A stretch of DNA of 64,000 bases from the NCBI GenBank assembly GCA_008692225.1, contig VICG01000013.1, positions 1,426,001 to 1,490,000 of the forward strand, in the 5' to 3' direction. This DNA is from Monilinia fructicola. Taxonomy: Eukaryota > Ascomycota > Leotiomycetes > Helotiales > Sclerotiniaceae. The position numbers were made by a program, and so were the translations under genes. Position 1 is the stretch's first letter, and every line of letters begins with the position of its first letter. Shown here one piece after another: positions 63,371 through 64,000 of this stretch. The notes below the pieces were generated by a model, which saw only the letters and a program-made list of their open reading frames with translations, ran no database searches and was not told where the DNA came from.

Positions 63371-64000
63371 CAAGTAGTACTTATGAGCGATAATGAAATA
63401 GATTCACAGTGTATCATGCCATTAATGCTTGAATATAGATGTGACAATGAGATGGCTTCCCAGGCTTAGACACTTTATAGCATCCCCCAATGCTTGAATC
63501 CAGGTACAGCAATTGAATGGTATCTCGGACTTATGAGTCTTATCATAGCACTCCCCAATCTCTCAGTCCGAATGTAGCGATTACATAGTCTCCTAAGATT
63601 GGAAGGTTGATGAGACTACCCATTTTCTAAGCCTGAAGCCAAGGATAAATAGGATGGCGTCAAATACCCGAACAAATGAAAGTTTTCAATATCTGGTCTT
63701 GAACTTAGTTCTCAGGGTGGATGTACCCCTTCCCAAGAATGTGAGCAACTCAGGCCTTGATTTTGGAAGATGCATCGCAGTGCCCACGGTTTGGTCGAGA
63801 CATACCATGAATCCATGGCTTAACAGATAATGAGAGATTAAATGCCATTCCGATAATGCAGATCCATCTTGGTTACCTCCAAAACACTTGATGGTCCACC
63901 CAGAGAAACAAATAATCAATAAACACCGTCCGTTACTTGGATGGTCCTCATTTTCCATAGCGGAAGCTAATTTCATTGTATTCGTAGGCTCTCAATCGCT
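63371..64000. other. Right edge, no supported gene
   Basis: A minus-strand frame at 63686-63976 might be the 3' part of a gene starting outside the window, but it has no recognisable motif and several equally plausible frames overlap. A repeated phrase (CATCCCCCAATGCTTGAATCCAGGTACAGC-like at 63482 and CACTCCCCAATCTC...GAATGTAGCG at 63549) is a weak short-range duplication. Confidence 0.35.

Overview
The window looks like nuclear DNA of a filamentous ascomycete (Pezizomycotina). The genes have short introns (about 45-110 bp) with GTRAGT-type donors and CTAAY branch points. The long AT-rich, microsatellite-rich spacers and the style of the conserved genes fit Leotiomycetes (Helotiales, Sclerotiniaceae-like), but that placement is inferred from general appearance only. 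Gene density is low: about 14 supported loci in 64 kb, with gene-free blocks of up to about 7 kb.

Layout. An M14 metallocarboxypeptidase lies at 0.6-1.9 kb. From 2 to 17.7 kb the DNA is AT-rich and repeat-laden. It holds an ATCAAC satellite, one two-exon membrane-protein gene (8.07-8.83 kb), a decayed coding stretch (10-11.1 kb) and a 182-bp MITE-like element with TA target duplications (15.24-15.42 kb). At 17.7-19.8 kb is an AGC kinase of the NRC-2/Fpk1 type, broken by about six small indels. A six-exon NACHT-ankyrin STAND protein fills 22.1-26.6 kb. A compact housekeeping block (27.8-34.7 kb) follows: MRE11 (-), mitochondrial uS19 (+), TAF10 (-) and PRP43/DHX15 (+), arranged as two divergent pairs with 317- and 346-bp shared promoters. 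After a poor 7-kb stretch come a small Cys-rich protein (41.9 kb) and a long low-complexity protein with an eIF4E-binding motif and a tandem peptide repeat (45.5-49.3 kb). Next are a GT25 glycosyltransferase (51.0-52.4 kb, -), an S/T-rich single-pass membrane protein (53.7-54.6 kb), a decayed conserved gene (55.2-55.9 kb, -) and a small coiled-coil protein (56.8-57.3 kb, -). The window ends with a degenerate ~145-bp satellite (57.7-59.6 kb) and an 885-residue orphan whose C-terminal region resembles a HicA/dsRBD-like fold (60.5-63.4 kb).

Sequence quality. Single-base frameshifts interrupt PRP43 (expected to be essential), the GT25 gene, the eIF4E-binding-type gene (about seven) and the kinase (about six). 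The NLR, MRE11, TAF10, uS19m, carboxypeptidase and 885-aa genes are clean. Most indels fall in homopolymers or dinucleotide runs. Part of the damage is therefore probably consensus error rather than biology, although its clustering in two genes is notable.

The genes do not form one pathway. The housekeeping cluster covers DNA repair, mitochondrial translation, transcription initiation and splicing/ribosome biogenesis. The flanks are accessory or lineage-specific.
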